Shown one piece after another: positions 18,011 to 27,859 of a stretch of 64,000 bases of DNA (positions are counted from its first letter, which is position 1; each line of letters starts with the position of its first letter). Source of the stretch: Synergistaceae bacterium (lineage in GTDB: Bacteria; Synergistota; Synergistia; Synergistales; Synergistaceae); the NCBI GenBank assembly GCA_012728235.1, contig JAAYFL010000028.1, positions 1 through 64,000 on the forward strand. Direction: 5' to 3'. Under the pieces are notes generated by a model. The model saw only the letters and a program-made list of their open reading frames with translations. It had not been told where the DNA came from and ran no database searches. The position numbers and the translations under genes were made by a program.

Positions 18011-19138
18011 TTGAATAAAAAAACGATAGTGTGTGTTGTTGGTACAAGACCAGAAGCTATAAAAATGGCTCCTGTTGTTTTAGCATTAAGAAAAGAACCT
18101 AATTTTAATGTAAAAATATTGGCAACTGGACAACATTCTGAGATGTTGATTCAGGCATTAAAATACTTTAATCTTACAGCTGATTTAAATCTGAATATAA
18201 TGAAAGATTGTCAAACTTTAGATCATATAACATCAACCGTTATTACTGGCGTTGGTAAGTATTTTGATCAAACAATGACCGATGCTGTATTGGTGCACGG
18301 CGATACCACGACGACGTTTGCAGCATCGCTTGCAGCGTTTTATAGAGATATTCCAATAGGACATGTTGAGGCAGGGTTAAGAAGTGGCGACATAAAGTTG
18401 CCATTTCCAGAAGAAATGAATAGAGTCCTAACAGATAGAATAGCGAAGTGGGGCTTTGCACCTACAGAACTTGCTAAAGAGAATTTAATAAAAGAAGGAA
18501 TGATTCTAGATAACATACAGGTTACAGGCAATACTGTAATAGACGCTCTTTTATACACAGTAAAGAAAACCACTAAGCCAACTACGCACGAACTCCTTAA
18601 TATCCCTGAAGACGTGCCGTTTCTTTTATTTACCGCACACAGGAGAGAATCTTGGGGTGCACCTTTGGAGAATATCTGCTCTGCATTATCTGAAATTTTA
18701 GAAAAACGTACAAATTTATGGCTTTTGGTGCCGATGCACAAAAATCCAACGGTACGTAATACTATAAAAAAATATTTAGGCGATAAAAAGCGGGCTATAT
18801 TGTGCGAACCCCTAAGTTATCAAGATTTTGTTTGGAGTATGAACGCCTCGGTTTTTATATTAAGCGATAGTGGTGGAGTTCAAGAAGAAGCATCTGCTTT
18901 AAAGAAGCCTGTACTGATTTTAAGAGACGTAACAGAGCGACCTGAAGCCATTGAAAATGGTAGCGGGATTCTTGTAGGAACCAATAAAAAGAAGATTCTA
19001 GATAGCGCAAACAGGTTGTTAGATGATGCAAACTATTTATTGGAAATAAAGCGGAAATGTGACAGCCAGCCATTTGGAGATGGGAATGCATCAATTAAGA
19101 TTGCAAGTTTTTTAAAAAAATACTTTTTTAACAATTAA
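18011..19138 (+). CDS. wecB: UDP-N-acetylglucosamine 2-epimerase (non-hydrolysing)
   Basis: Converts UDP-GlcNAc to UDP-ManNAc for surface polysaccharides. Family signatures are VVGTRPEAIKMAPV, VHGDTTTTFAASLAAFY, GHVEAGLRSGD, FTAHRRESWG, and SDSGGVQEEA near the C-terminus. 375 residues from TTG 18011. This start is preferred because the SD AGGTGG (17997-18002) overlaps the earlier in-frame GTG at 17999 and is 8 nt from the TTG. It follows the WecA-like transferase and precedes murA, so all three draw on UDP-GlcNAc. Confidence 0.94.
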   Translation: MNKKTIVCVVGTRPEAIKMAPVVLALRKEPNFNVKILATGQHSEMLIQALKYFNLTADLNLNIMKDCQTLDHITSTVITGVGKYFDQTMTDAVLVHGDTTTTFAASLAAFYRDIPIGHVEAGLRSGDIKLPFPEEMNRVLTDRIAKWGFAPTELAKENLIKEGMILDNIQVTGNTVIDALLYTVKKTTKPTTHELLNIPEDVPFLLFTAHRRESWGAPLENICSALSEILEKRTNLWLLVPMHKNPTVRNTIKKYLGDKKRAILCEPLSYQDFVWSMNASVFILSDSGGVQEEASALKKPVLILRDVTERPEAIENGSGILVGTNKKKILDSANRLLDDANYLLEIKRKCDSQPFGDGNASIKIASFLKKYFFNN

Positions 19139-19179
19139 TTTAACAGATAGGTAACACCAAAGACTGGAGTGTACTGCGT

Positions 19180-20442
19180 ATGCAAGAAAAAATGTTAATA
19201 AAGGGTGGCAATAAACTGGTTGGTTGTATAGATGTACAAGGCGCTAAAAATGCCACATTGCCTATTATGGCCGCTTCTATTTTACTTAAAGATCAAACTT
19301 TAAGATTAAATAATGTTCCTAATTTGCAGGACATACGTACTATGTCCGCATTACTTTGCAACCTTGGAGCAGACGTACAGTATAAAGACCAAACTATGGT
19401 AATTTTTGTGCCAGAAACTTTAAAATCAGAAGCTCCTGTTGAACTTGTCAGAAAAATGAGAGCATCATCACTCGTACTAGGCCCTCTAGTTGCAAGAAAT
19501 GGGAGAGCAGTTCTACCACTTCCAGGTGGGTGTGTGCTCGGTAGCCGTCCGTTAGATTTTCATTTTAAAGGATTAACAAAGATGGGAGCCACAATAGAAC
19601 TTGAGCATGGATCAGTTTATGCAACAGCGAAGGAGCTAAAGGGCGCCAAAATAACTTTAGATTTTCCTTCTGTGGGAGCTACAGAAAACCTAATGATGGC
19701 TGCAACTCTGGCAAAAGGTACTACCTATATAGAAAATGCAGCACTTGAACCAGAGATATTAAACTTAGCAGATGTGCTTCGATCAATGGGAGCAAAAATA
19801 ACAGGTGACGGCACTAATGTTATTGAAATTATAGGACAAAAATCTTTATGCTCAGCTACCGGAGACATTATCCCTGACAGAATTGAGGCTGCAACATATT
19901 TATTAGCTGGTCTTATAACGAAGGGCTCTGTAACAGTAAGTGGTATAAATCCTAATTATCTTGAGCAAATAATAACAAAATTAGAGGAAGCTAATGTTTC
20001 TATCGATATAAATAATGATGCAATTACTGCATCGTGGAACGATTCAATAAGAGGAGTTTCTGTAAAGACATTACCACATCCTGGTTTTCCGACGGACATT
20101 CAGCCTCAATTGATGGCACTGCTTACATTAACCCCTGGAACTAGCGTCATAAATGAAAGTGTTTTTGATTCAAGATTACTTCATGTAGATGAATTTAAAA
20201 AAATGGGTGCAAAGATCGAGATACAGGATAACGTTGCTATTGTTACTGGAGTATCAAAAATAACAGGAGCAACTGTACATTCTTCTAATTTAAGAGCGGG
20301 AGCTGCTCTTATCTTAATGGGGCTTGCAGCGGAAGGAGAGACCGTAGTTTGCGACCTTCATCATGTTTGGAGGGGATATGAAAATATGGTCGATAAACTT
20401 TTATCCTTGGGTGCAAACATAACTTTACTAGAAGACGAGTAG
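19180..20442 (+). CDS. murA: UDP-N-acetylglucosamine 1-carboxyvinyltransferase
   Basis: First committed step of peptidoglycan synthesis: enolpyruvyl transfer from PEP to UDP-GlcNAc. The loop LPGGCVLGSRP carries the catalytic Cys118, the fosfomycin target, so a Cys-to-Asp resistant form is not present. The family start KGGNKLVGCIDVQGAKNA and a 420-residue length are normal. SD GGAGTG upstream. The stop overlaps the next GTG by one base. Confidence 0.96.
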   Translation: MQEKMLIKGGNKLVGCIDVQGAKNATLPIMAASILLKDQTLRLNNVPNLQDIRTMSALLCNLGADVQYKDQTMVIFVPETLKSEAPVELVRKMRASSLVLGPLVARNGRAVLPLPGGCVLGSRPLDFHFKGLTKMGATIELEHGSVYATAKELKGAKITLDFPSVGATENLMMAATLAKGTTYIENAALEPEILNLADVLRSMGAKITGDGTNVIEIIGQKSLCSATGDIIPDRIEAATYLLAGLITKGSVTVSGINPNYLEQIITKLEEANVSIDINNDAITASWNDSIRGVSVKTLPHPGFPTDIQPQLMALLTLTPGTSVINESVFDSRLLHVDEFKKMGAKIEIQDNVAIVTGVSKITGATVHSSNLRAGAALILMGLAAEGETVVCDLHHVWRGYENMVDKLLSLGANITLLEDE

Positions 20443-21296
20443 TGGATAATAAATTGACTACGATAGACAATAATCCTCTATCAAAAGTTAAAACTTTTGC
20501 GTTCATTGGTGCAGCCGGAACAGGAAAAAGCCAACGAGCTCAGCTTGTAGCTTCCTTGTTAGAAGCTGATTATATTATTGATGACGGATTAATAATACAT
20601 AAAGGAAGCATCGTTTCTGGCAAAAGTGCTAAATCAGAAAGAAACCAGATTAGCGCGATAAGAAGAGCTTTATTTGAATTTGAGGATCACAAAGATGAGG
20701 TTGTGTCTTTTTTTAAAAAAATGGCTCCTTGCTCGGTCATGGTAATTGGTACTTCAGATACTATGGTCCATAGAATAATAAGAAAATTAGGACTTAGTGA
20801 TTTTTCAAGAATATTAAGAATAGAAGACGTTGCAACACCAGAAGAAATAGCAAAAGCAAGAAGAGAGCGTCTAAGTAAAAAACAACACGTAATCCCAGTG
20901 TCACACGTTTTGGTGAGGAAAAATTTCGCAGGGAAATTAGTAGGTCAACTTAGAGTGTTTTGGAAATCTAAGGATTATAGCGAAGGCGAAAAAACCATAG
21001 TACGACCGCCCTTTAGCTTCTACGGAGAAGTCCATATTGAGCCTGAGGCGGTCAAGCAGCTTGTTTGTTTTGTTGCTACCCGTACGGACCAAGTTTCCAA
21101 AGTAACAGAGGTTAATATCGTGCAAAGAAAAGAAGACAACTTATCTATAGAAATTAAAATTTCAGTTACAATCGGAGAAATGACGTTTATGGAAATAGCA
21201 TCGTCCGTAAAAGAGAGGGTTGCGGTCAGTGTAAGATATTTTACTGGATTAAATATTAACAACATAGATGTTATTGTATCGGAGGTATTTTTATGA
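20442..21296 (+). CDS. P-loop protein fused to an Asp23/Gls24-like domain, function unknown
   Basis: 284 residues. The N-terminal part opens FIGAAGTGKSQRAQ (Walker A at about 23-30) and resembles a nucleotide-binding domain. A very basic middle follows. The last 95 or so residues (from about 190) have the alternating pattern of Asp23/Gls24 (DUF322) proteins: GEVHIEPEAV, VTEVNIV, IEIKISVTIG, FTGLNINNIDVIVSEV. Gls24 proteins in Gram-positives are envelope-stress or membrane-linked scaffolds. It overlaps murA by 1 nt and the udg gene by 4 nt, so it belongs to the operon. Both domain calls are made by eye; the nucleotide and role are unknown. Confidence 0.72.
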   Translation: MDNKLTTIDNNPLSKVKTFAFIGAAGTGKSQRAQLVASLLEADYIIDDGLIIHKGSIVSGKSAKSERNQISAIRRALFEFEDHKDEVVSFFKKMAPCSVMVIGTSDTMVHRIIRKLGLSDFSRILRIEDVATPEEIAKARRERLSKKQHVIPVSHVLVRKNFAGKLVGQLRVFWKSKDYSEGEKTIVRPPFSFYGEVHIEPEAVKQLVCFVATRTDQVSKVTEVNIVQRKEDNLSIEIKISVTIGEMTFMEIASSVKERVAVSVRYFTGLNINNIDVIVSEVFL

Positions 21297-21964
21297 TAGG
21301 TCCTAATGAAAAAATATTAGAGCTAACACCAGAAGAACGAGCTCACGCAAAAAATGTTCTTATGAATCAAGCTTATAAGATGGCTACAACTTGTAAGAAC
21401 TGTTCACTAAATTTAACCAGAAATCAGGTAGTATTTGGTGACGGAGACATTAATACAAAGTTAGTTTTTATAGGGGAAGCTCCCGGAGGCGACGAAGACG
21501 AGCAGGGCGTGCCATTCGTAGGTAGAGCGGGGCAATTATTAACTAAAATATTAGAGCAAGTCAACATTAAAAGAAGTGAAATCTATATTACAAATATTGT
21601 CAAATGCAGACCTCAGAACAATAGAGACCCGGAGCCAGAAGAGATGCTTGCTTGCTATCATTTTTTACAAACTCAAATACTACTTATTGACCCTGCCATA
21701 ATAATTCTTTTGGGAAATACTCCCGCTCAATGGATTCTTAAAACAAACGAAAGGATTTCAAAAATTAGAGGAAAGTGGTTCGATTGGCATGGGATCGCAA
21801 TTATGCCAATCTTTCATCCGAGTTACTTGTTGCGCTTTGCTTCTCCTAAACAAAAAGAGGGGAGTCCTAAACACTTAACATGGATTGACATACAAGAAAT
21901 TAGCAGGCAATGGGATTCAGTAAAAAAGACAGGACAAACAACAAATGATATCAAGTTTGGATAA
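21293..21964 (+). CDS. Family-4 (Fe-S) uracil-DNA glycosylase
   Basis: Removes uracil from DNA. Active-site motif GEAPGGDEDEQGVPFVGRAG and motif HPSYLL are typical of UDG families 4/5. Four Cys that would ligate the [4Fe-4S] cluster are seen: CKNC near residues 35-38, then KCRP and ACYHFL. 223 residues, with an N-terminal extension of about 30 residues before CKNC. It overlaps both neighbours, by 4 nt upstream and 20 nt with uppS downstream. Confidence 0.92.
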   Translation: MIGPNEKILELTPEERAHAKNVLMNQAYKMATTCKNCSLNLTRNQVVFGDGDINTKLVFIGEAPGGDEDEQGVPFVGRAGQLLTKILEQVNIKRSEIYITNIVKCRPQNNRDPEPEEMLACYHFLQTQILLIDPAIIILLGNTPAQWILKTNERISKIRGKWFDWHGIAIMPIFHPSYLLRFASPKQKEGSPKHLTWIDIQEISRQWDSVKKTGQTTNDIKFG

Positions 21965-22664
21965 ATCAAAAGAAGAAGAACAACAACAAATAAAACACAT
22001 AGCCATCATTATGGATGGTAATGGCAGATGGGCAAAGAAACGAGGGTTACCTCGTATTTTAGGCCATCACGCTGGCATTAAGGCAGTGGAGAGAGCTGTT
22101 CGTGCAGCAAAAGAATATAACATACAGTACGTTTCCCTATATGCATTTTCAACGGAAAACTGGAATAGACCTAAAGCAGAGGTACTGGGATTAATGGGCC
22201 TCTTAAGGTTTTATATAAAAACTAAAATAGAAGAGTTGTGTAAGGAAGAAGCTAGAATTCGCTTTGCAGGTAAGCTTGAAGAACTGCCCGAGGACATCCG
22301 TGATATTTTGGCAGATGCGGAAAATAAAACAAAGTGCTTTACAGAAAGACAACTCGTTATTTGTTTAAATTATGGAGGTAGACAAGAAATTCTTGATGCC
22401 GTGAATAGTATATTGAAATCCGGTGTCAAAGGGCCAATATCAGAGGATGTTTTTCGTGAACATCTATATATAAATAATCTTCCGGACCCTGATCTTATTA
22501 TAAGAACAAGTGGGGAACTACGATTAAGTAACTTCTGGCTTTGGCAGAGTTCGTACAGTGAGCTTTATTTTATAGAAAAGTTTTGGCCAGATTTTTCGAA
22601 AAAAGACCTAGAAGATGCTATAGCCGCTTATTATAGGAGGAATAGACGATATGGGAGAATTTAA
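21945..22664 (+). CDS. uppS: Undecaprenyl diphosphate synthase
   Basis: cis-Prenyltransferase that extends farnesyl diphosphate to the C55 carrier lipid for cell-wall glycans. IIMDGNGRWAKKRG carries catalytic Asp24. GHHAGIKAVERAV, AFSTENWNRP and RTSGELRLSNFWLWQSSYSE follow the family order. 239 residues. Translation starts inside the uracil-DNA glycosylase gene and ends 14 nt into cdsA. Its product feeds the WecA-like enzyme in the same operon. Confidence 0.96.
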   Translation: MISSLDKSKEEEQQQIKHIAIIMDGNGRWAKKRGLPRILGHHAGIKAVERAVRAAKEYNIQYVSLYAFSTENWNRPKAEVLGLMGLLRFYIKTKIEELCKEEARIRFAGKLEELPEDIRDILADAENKTKCFTERQLVICLNYGGRQEILDAVNSILKSGVKGPISEDVFREHLYINNLPDPDLIIRTSGELRLSNFWLWQSSYSELYFIEKFWPDFSKKDLEDAIAAYYRRNRRYGRI

Positions 22665-23484
22665 TAAAAAAAATAAATCTAAAACGAATTTAATGCTACG
22701 AACATTCAGCAGTTTTTTTATTGTAGGTATTATTTTAAGCGGAATATATTTTGGAGGCGTTTATTGGAATGTTATAGTGTCACTCGCAGCCATGTTATCT
22801 TTACTAGAGTTTTATAAAATTCAATCAACAAAACACGATCTGTCAGCTTCACTTGTTTTGGCATCCGGAGCATTTATATTACTGGGAACATCGCTCAACA
22901 TGTCGCTTACTTCAATACTGTGTACAATCTCTTGTATTGTTTTTATAGCATTGTTTATAGAAATACTTAAACATCAGTTGAAGGGCGAGAGCTTTGCTCT
23001 AGAAAACATGGGAGCAGTTATCTCTGGCATAGCATATATTGTTTTGCCTTGGTCTTTTATGATAATAATTCGTGAAAGAGAACTAGGGATTGTTGTGCTT
23101 TTAGCTTTATTCTTATGTACTTGGTCATGTGATGTCGCTGCATATTTCGTTGGAACAACCTTTGGCAGAACTAAGTTGTGTGATAAAGTGAGCCCTCATA
23201 AAACTTGGGAAGGGTTCTGGGGAGGAGTTTTTGCTAGTTTTATCTGTGGAGGCTTACTTTATTTTTTATTTCCTTCGGTTCCATTTTTCTCTCTTTTGCT
23301 AATGGGACTTTTATTTGGAATTGCTGGCCAGATAGGAGATCTTGGAGAATCCTTGTTAAAACGAGAAGCGGGAGTAAAGGATGCCGGAGTGGCCATTCCT
23401 GGACATGGAGGATTTATGGACAGGTTTGATAGCATACTCATTAATGCAACCTTAGCATTTTTGATATTAGAAATAATAGGATAA
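22651..23484 (+). CDS. cdsA: Phosphatidate cytidylyltransferase
   Basis: Makes CDP-diacylglycerol, the precursor of the main phospholipids. Polytopic membrane protein with several hydrophobic helices. The CDP-alcohol cytidylyltransferase signature lies near the C-terminus: GDLGESLLKREAGVKDAG followed by PGHGGFMDRFDS. SPHKTWEGFWGG precedes it. 277 residues is normal. uppS-cdsA-dxr-rseP is a widely conserved order. Confidence 0.95.
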   Translation: MGEFNKKNKSKTNLMLRTFSSFFIVGIILSGIYFGGVYWNVIVSLAAMLSLLEFYKIQSTKHDLSASLVLASGAFILLGTSLNMSLTSILCTISCIVFIALFIEILKHQLKGESFALENMGAVISGIAYIVLPWSFMIIIRERELGIVVLLALFLCTWSCDVAAYFVGTTFGRTKLCDKVSPHKTWEGFWGGVFASFICGGLLYFLFPSVPFFSLLLMGLLFGIAGQIGDLGESLLKREAGVKDAGVAIPGHGGFMDRFDSILINATLAFLILEIIG

Positions 23485-23494
23485 TAACATAAAA

Positions 23495-24664
23495 ATGTAT
23501 GTTAAGAATCTCCAGAGGATAGCACTTATAGGAGCTACAGGCAGTATTGGAACTTCTGTTCTTGACATCTGTGCGCGATTTCCCGAAAATTTTAAAATCA
23601 AGGCCTTGGCCGCTCAATCTAACGAAGAAAAGCTTTTGAAAATAGCTAAAAAATACGATGTTAATAGAATTTGCTTGACAAATCCTGTAGATGGAAAGTT
23701 TGACGTTCCTGGGTATGAATGCTTAATAGGAGCTAAATCATTAGAAGAGATTGTTTCAGACAGTGATATTGATCATGTAGTTTTTGCATCTGCTGGCGTT
23801 TGCGCAATAAAAGCATTGCAAGTAGCTCTGAAACTCGATAAAAATGTTTCATTAGCGAACAAAGAAAGCATTGTTGTTGCCGGGCCTTGGGTGATGCCTC
23901 TCATAACTAGGACAGATCAGCTTCGGCCGATAGATAGTGAACATAATGCGATTTGGCAATGTATAAAAAATGAAAATTATAATGAAATTAAAAAGATTTA
24001 TTTGACTGCTTCAGGAGGTCCCTTTCGAACTTATTCCGATAATCAAATGAAGAAAATAACTTCAAAAGAGGCTTTAAATCATCCAACTTGGAAAATGGGA
24101 GCAAAGGTGACGATTGATAGTGCAACTTTGATGAATAAGGGGATCGAGTGTATAGAAGCAATGCAACTTTTCAATTTGCCCGTAGACAAAGTGGGGGCTG
24201 TTATACATCCCGATTCGTTAGTACATGGAATTGTCCTCTTTACAGATGGGACTATAAAAATGCATTTATCGTATCCAGATATGAGAATCCCAATTGCTTC
24301 AGCAATGTCTTGGCCTGAACGGCTAGATCTCATAGATGTCGGGATTGATCCTCCCTTTTTACGTGAAACACCTCTAAGCTTTCAGGATATAGATAAAAAG
24401 AAATTTCCTTGTTTTCAATTGGCACTAGATGTAGCTGCTGCAGGAGGTGCATATCCTGCTCTTCTTATAGGAGCTGATGAAACGGTAGTAAATGGTTTTC
24501 TCAAAGGTGAAATTCCCTATCAAGCAATACCTATCATCATTGAATCGGCTCTTTCGAAATGGCAGGGTTTGTCTCCTGTTTCACTAGAAGAGGCTGTGAA
24601 TTTGGTATATGAAGGACAGAGAATTGCATCTGACTTAATTCAAAAATGGAGGACATCTTATTGA
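23495..24664 (+). CDS. dxr: 1-deoxy-D-xylulose-5-phosphate reductoisomerase
   Basis: Second step of the MEP isoprenoid pathway, NADPH- and metal-dependent; the fosmidomycin target. NADPH motif IGATGSIGTSVLD; LANKESIV; metal/substrate region RPIDSEHNAIWQ; LTASGGPF; ATLMNKGIEC. 389 residues, complete. Its TGA overlaps the rseP start (TTGA). Confidence 0.96.
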   Translation: MYVKNLQRIALIGATGSIGTSVLDICARFPENFKIKALAAQSNEEKLLKIAKKYDVNRICLTNPVDGKFDVPGYECLIGAKSLEEIVSDSDIDHVVFASAGVCAIKALQVALKLDKNVSLANKESIVVAGPWVMPLITRTDQLRPIDSEHNAIWQCIKNENYNEIKKIYLTASGGPFRTYSDNQMKKITSKEALNHPTWKMGAKVTIDSATLMNKGIECIEAMQLFNLPVDKVGAVIHPDSLVHGIVLFTDGTIKMHLSYPDMRIPIASAMSWPERLDLIDVGIDPPFLRETPLSFQDIDKKKFPCFQLALDVAAAGGAYPALLIGADETVVNGFLKGEIPYQAIPIIIESALSKWQGLSPVSLEEAVNLVYEGQRIASDLIQKWRTSY

Positions 24665-25710
24665 TAAATTTTTTAGCGTTTTTACTTGTTATTGGAATAT
24701 GTGTGATATCACATGAGGGGGGACATTATCTTGCGGCAAAATGGAGAAATGTTCTTGTACATGAGTTTTCATTTGGCATGGGCCCCTCTATTTTTCATAA
24801 ACAAAAAGGCGAAACACTTTGGTCATTTAGAGCCTTACCAATTGGTGGCTACGTTAAATTAGACGGAGAAGATATGGAGTTAAACGAAATAGATAGGCAG
24901 GAAAATTATGATTGCACTCGTTCGTTAAACAATAAAAAACCTTGGGAACGTCTAATCATTATATTGTCGGGTGCCGCTGTAAATTTGTTTTTGGCATGGA
25001 TTCTTACCGTTATATATTTATCGTGTCAAGGTGTTTATGTTGTAGATTCACCTGTAATAGGTAATGTCTTACCTGATACGCCTGCGTTTGTTGCAGGCCT
25101 CAAAGAAGGAGATGTTATAAAAAGTATTAATGGAGTAGATTTAAAAGATTGGTCCGATATTAAAAAAAGGCTTCAAGAAAAAACGATAGACGATAGTTTT
25201 TTATTTGTTATTACAAGAAATGGTGAAAATAAAGAACTGAGAATAGACATACCTCTAGATAAAGAACGAAACGAACGTCTCTTGGGTGTCCAACCACCGT
25301 TTCATAAATATCCAATTTTAAAGTCAGTGGTACTAGCTTGGAGTTACTCTTGGAATATGGGAGTAGAAATTATAAAAGGTTTGCTAAAAATAATATCTGG
25401 CAAGGCATATTCTGATGTTGTAGGACCGGTAGGTGTTGCAGTTATTGCAGGAAACGCTATAAAACAAGGATTTTGGTCTTTTATTATTTTTTTGGGAGTA
25501 ATAAACCTTAATTTAGGTATTCTTAATTTGTTCCCATTTCCTGCGCTAGACGGTGGACGAGCTGTCTTTATAATTGCAGAGATGATTACTAAGAAAAAAG
25601 TTCCAGAAAAATACGAAACCTGGATACACTATATTGGGTTTATTATATTAATATCCTTAATAATATTTATAACTGCTAAGGATTTGCTTAGAGTTTTTAA
25701 GGGATGGTAA
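24661..25710 (+). CDS. rseP: Site-2 (RseP/RIP) membrane zinc metalloprotease
   Basis: Intramembrane protease that cleaves anti-sigma factors and signal-peptide remnants. The first helix carries HEGGH (zinc site HExxH) and the C-terminal part NLNLGILNLFPFPALDGGR, the second metal-ligand motif. One central PDZ domain (GNVLPDTPAFVAGLKEGDVI). TTG 24661 is chosen over ATG 24646 because the SD GGAGGA (24648-24653) lies inside that extension and gives a 4-nt overlap with dxr. 349 residues. Confidence 0.94.
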   Translation: MINFLAFLLVIGICVISHEGGHYLAAKWRNVLVHEFSFGMGPSIFHKQKGETLWSFRALPIGGYVKLDGEDMELNEIDRQENYDCTRSLNNKKPWERLIIILSGAAVNLFLAWILTVIYLSCQGVYVVDSPVIGNVLPDTPAFVAGLKEGDVIKSINGVDLKDWSDIKKRLQEKTIDDSFLFVITRNGENKELRIDIPLDKERNERLLGVQPPFHKYPILKSVVLAWSYSWNMGVEIIKGLLKIISGKAYSDVVGPVGVAVIAGNAIKQGFWSFIIFLGVINLNLGILNLFPFPALDGGRAVFIIAEMITKKKVPEKYETWIHYIGFIILISLIIFITAKDLLRVFKGW

Positions 25711-25713
25711 TGT

Positions 25714-26760
25714 ATGTACGGTAAAAGAACTGTAAGTATAGATGGTTTAAAAATAGGAGGGAATAACCCCGTTAGAGTTGAAAGTATGTTAAAAACTCCA
25801 CTCTCAGATTTGAAGGCATGTCTAAAAGAAACGGAGGATCTTGCAACAAGCGGATGTGAACTGGTTAGAGTCGCTTTTCCAGATATATCTTTAGCAGGTA
25901 ACCTTAAAAAGATAATAGAATTATCAAGTTTAAAAATTATGGCAGATATTCACTTTAATTATATATTAGCTGTTAAAGCACTAGAGCTGGGCTGTAGATC
26001 AATAAGAATAAATCCCGGAAATATGAGTAATGCCACAGGGATAAAAGAAATAGTAGAAACAGCAAAAGATACAAATTCGGTTATACGTATAGGTGCAAAT
26101 GCAGGTTCATTAAGTAATAGTCAAATAAAGGAGGCAAAAGGAGATAGGTCTATAGCTCTTTTTAACGCAGTTGAAAAACAGCTGGCAACCCTTCTTGAAT
26201 ATAACTTTCATGATATTATTTTGTCGGCTAAATCCACGGACGTGTTAGATACCATAAGAGCCAATGAGTTACTTTCTCAAAAATATGCATATCCCATTCA
26301 TATTGGCATAACAGAGGCAGGAGAAGCCTATTCTGGGATTATTAAAAGTGCAGTAGGAATAGGCATTTTATTATCTCAGGGAATAGGAGATACTTTACGT
26401 GTTAGTTTGACAGAACCTCCAGTCAAAGAAGTAGAGTGTGCATATCATATTCTTAGAACACTGCATATAAGAAAAAGAGGATATAATTTTATAAGCTGTC
26501 CCACTTGTGGTCGAAAAAGAATTGACGTTAAAAAATTGATACGGTTGGTGCAAAAAAACTTGCCTGAAAACTTACCAGATGGCACAACTATAGCAATTAT
26601 GGGGTGTGAAGTGAACGGGCCAAGAGAAGCGTCCGATGCAGACATCGGAATAGCGGGCACACCGGAAGGATTTCTGTTGTTTAGGAAAGGAGAACATATA
26701 TGTTCTGAAACGATTGATAAACTTCCAGAAATTTTAAAAAAAATAATATCAGAAATATAA
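25714..26760 (+). CDS. ispG: 4-hydroxy-3-methylbut-2-enyl diphosphate synthase (flavodoxin/ferredoxin)
   Basis: Penultimate MEP-pathway step, a [4Fe-4S] reductive dehydration of MEcPP to HMBPP. The cluster ligands are in SCPTCGR and MGCEVNGPREASDADIG. MADIHFNYILA and RINPGN are family motifs of the TIM-barrel part. 348 residues, the short bacterial form without the plant-type insert. Placed directly after rseP as in many bacteria. Confidence 0.96.
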   Translation: MYGKRTVSIDGLKIGGNNPVRVESMLKTPLSDLKACLKETEDLATSGCELVRVAFPDISLAGNLKKIIELSSLKIMADIHFNYILAVKALELGCRSIRINPGNMSNATGIKEIVETAKDTNSVIRIGANAGSLSNSQIKEAKGDRSIALFNAVEKQLATLLEYNFHDIILSAKSTDVLDTIRANELLSQKYAYPIHIGITEAGEAYSGIIKSAVGIGILLSQGIGDTLRVSLTEPPVKEVECAYHILRTLHIRKRGYNFISCPTCGRKRIDVKKLIRLVQKNLPENLPDGTTIAIMGCEVNGPREASDADIGIAGTPEGFLLFRKGEHICSETIDKLPEILKKIISEI

Positions 26761-26781
26761 ATTTTATAAGGAGGAACGAAC

Positions 26782-27747
26782 ATGCAAATTAATCTTCAAA
26801 ACCGTAATCTTCTAACTCTTAAAAACCATACACCAATGGAGATTGAATATCTATTAAATTTAGCAGAAAAATTAAAAATAAAGAAAAAAAAGGGAATATA
26901 TGGTTCTCTTCTTTCAGGAAAAAATATAGCTTTAATTTTCGAAAAACCTTCAACTCGTACAAGGTGTTCATTTACAGTAGCTGTGATAGATGAGGGTGGA
27001 CATCCTGAATTTCTTGGGAAAAATGACATCCAATTAGGGCACAAGGAAGATATAAAAGATACAGCAAGAGTATTAGGAAGACTTTTTGACGGAATTCAAT
27101 ATAGAGGTTTTAGTCAAGACAATTTGGAAGAGCTTGCAAAATATGCAGGCGTTCCTGTGTGGAATGGATTAACGGATGAATACCATCCAACCCAAGTTCT
27201 GGCAGATCTTCTTACAATAAAAGAAAATTTTGGACATCTGAACGGACTAAAATTTGCATTTATCGGGGATGGAAGAAATAATGTGGCGAATTCATTAATG
27301 ATTGGTGCAGTAAAAATGGGAATGAATTTCTCAATAGGGACGCCCAAGATTCTCTCCCCTAGTTCTAAACTACTTGGAGAATGTTTAGAAATGGCAAATA
27401 CGTTGAATTCTGGAAGTACCATCGAGATTACTGAGGATCCATTCATTGCAGTAAAAAATGCAGATATAATTTATACAGATGTTTGGGTCTCGATGGGGGA
27501 AGATGAAAAAGAAGAGGATCGAAAGAAAATGCTTGCTCCATATCAGGTTAATATGGATTTAATAAGGGCTACTTCTAATCCAAATGTAATCTTTCTACAC
27601 TGTCTTCCCGCTGTCAAAGGCGAAGAGGTAACAGAAGAGGTGTTTGAATCTAAATACGCAAAACAATTTGACGAAGCAGAAAACCGGATGCATACAATAA
27701 AAGCTGTCATGGTTGCAAGCATATGTAAAAAAGAAGAACTATTATAA
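26782..27747 (+). CDS. argF: Ornithine carbamoyltransferase
   Basis: Forms citrulline from ornithine and carbamoyl phosphate, or the reverse in arginine fermentation. Carbamoyl-phosphate motif [22 protein letters not shown], and the HCLPAVKG ornithine-site loop. 321 residues. A strong AGGAGG SD at 26769-26774. It is the only amino-acid gene in this operon, so it could be biosynthetic (argF) or catabolic (arcB); no arcA or arcC is nearby. Confidence 0.93.
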   Translation: MQINLQNRNLLTLKNHTPMEIEYLLNLAEKLKIKKKKGIYGSLLSGKNIALIFEKPSTRTRCSFTVAVIDEGGHPEFLGKNDIQLGHKEDIKDTARVLGRLFDGIQYRGFSQDNLEELAKYAGVPVWNGLTDEYHPTQVLADLLTIKENFGHLNGLKFAFIGDGRNNVANSLMIGAVKMGMNFSIGTPKILSPSSKLLGECLEMANTLNSGSTIEITEDPFIAVKNADIIYTDVWVSMGEDEKEEDRKKMLAPYQVNMDLIRATSNPNVIFLHCLPAVKGEEVTEEVFESKYAKQFDEAENRMHTIKAVMVASICKKEELL

Positions 27748-27790
27748 ATAAATGGCATTATAAATTAAAACTTTATACTACAATAACAAA

Positions 27791-27820
27791 TTCTTAGCTC
27801 TCTTTTTAATATGATAAAAT
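27791..27820 (+). promoter_or_regulatory. Extended -10 promoter upstream of nadE
   Basis: TTCTTA (27791-27796), an 18-nt spacer and TAAAAT (27815-27820) preceded by TGA, an extended -10. The predicted start is near 27827, about 33 nt before the TTG of nadE. Confidence 0.55.
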
Positions 27821-27859
27821 ATAAACAACCTGTTGTGTTGTAAGTAGGGGGCTTGTCAT

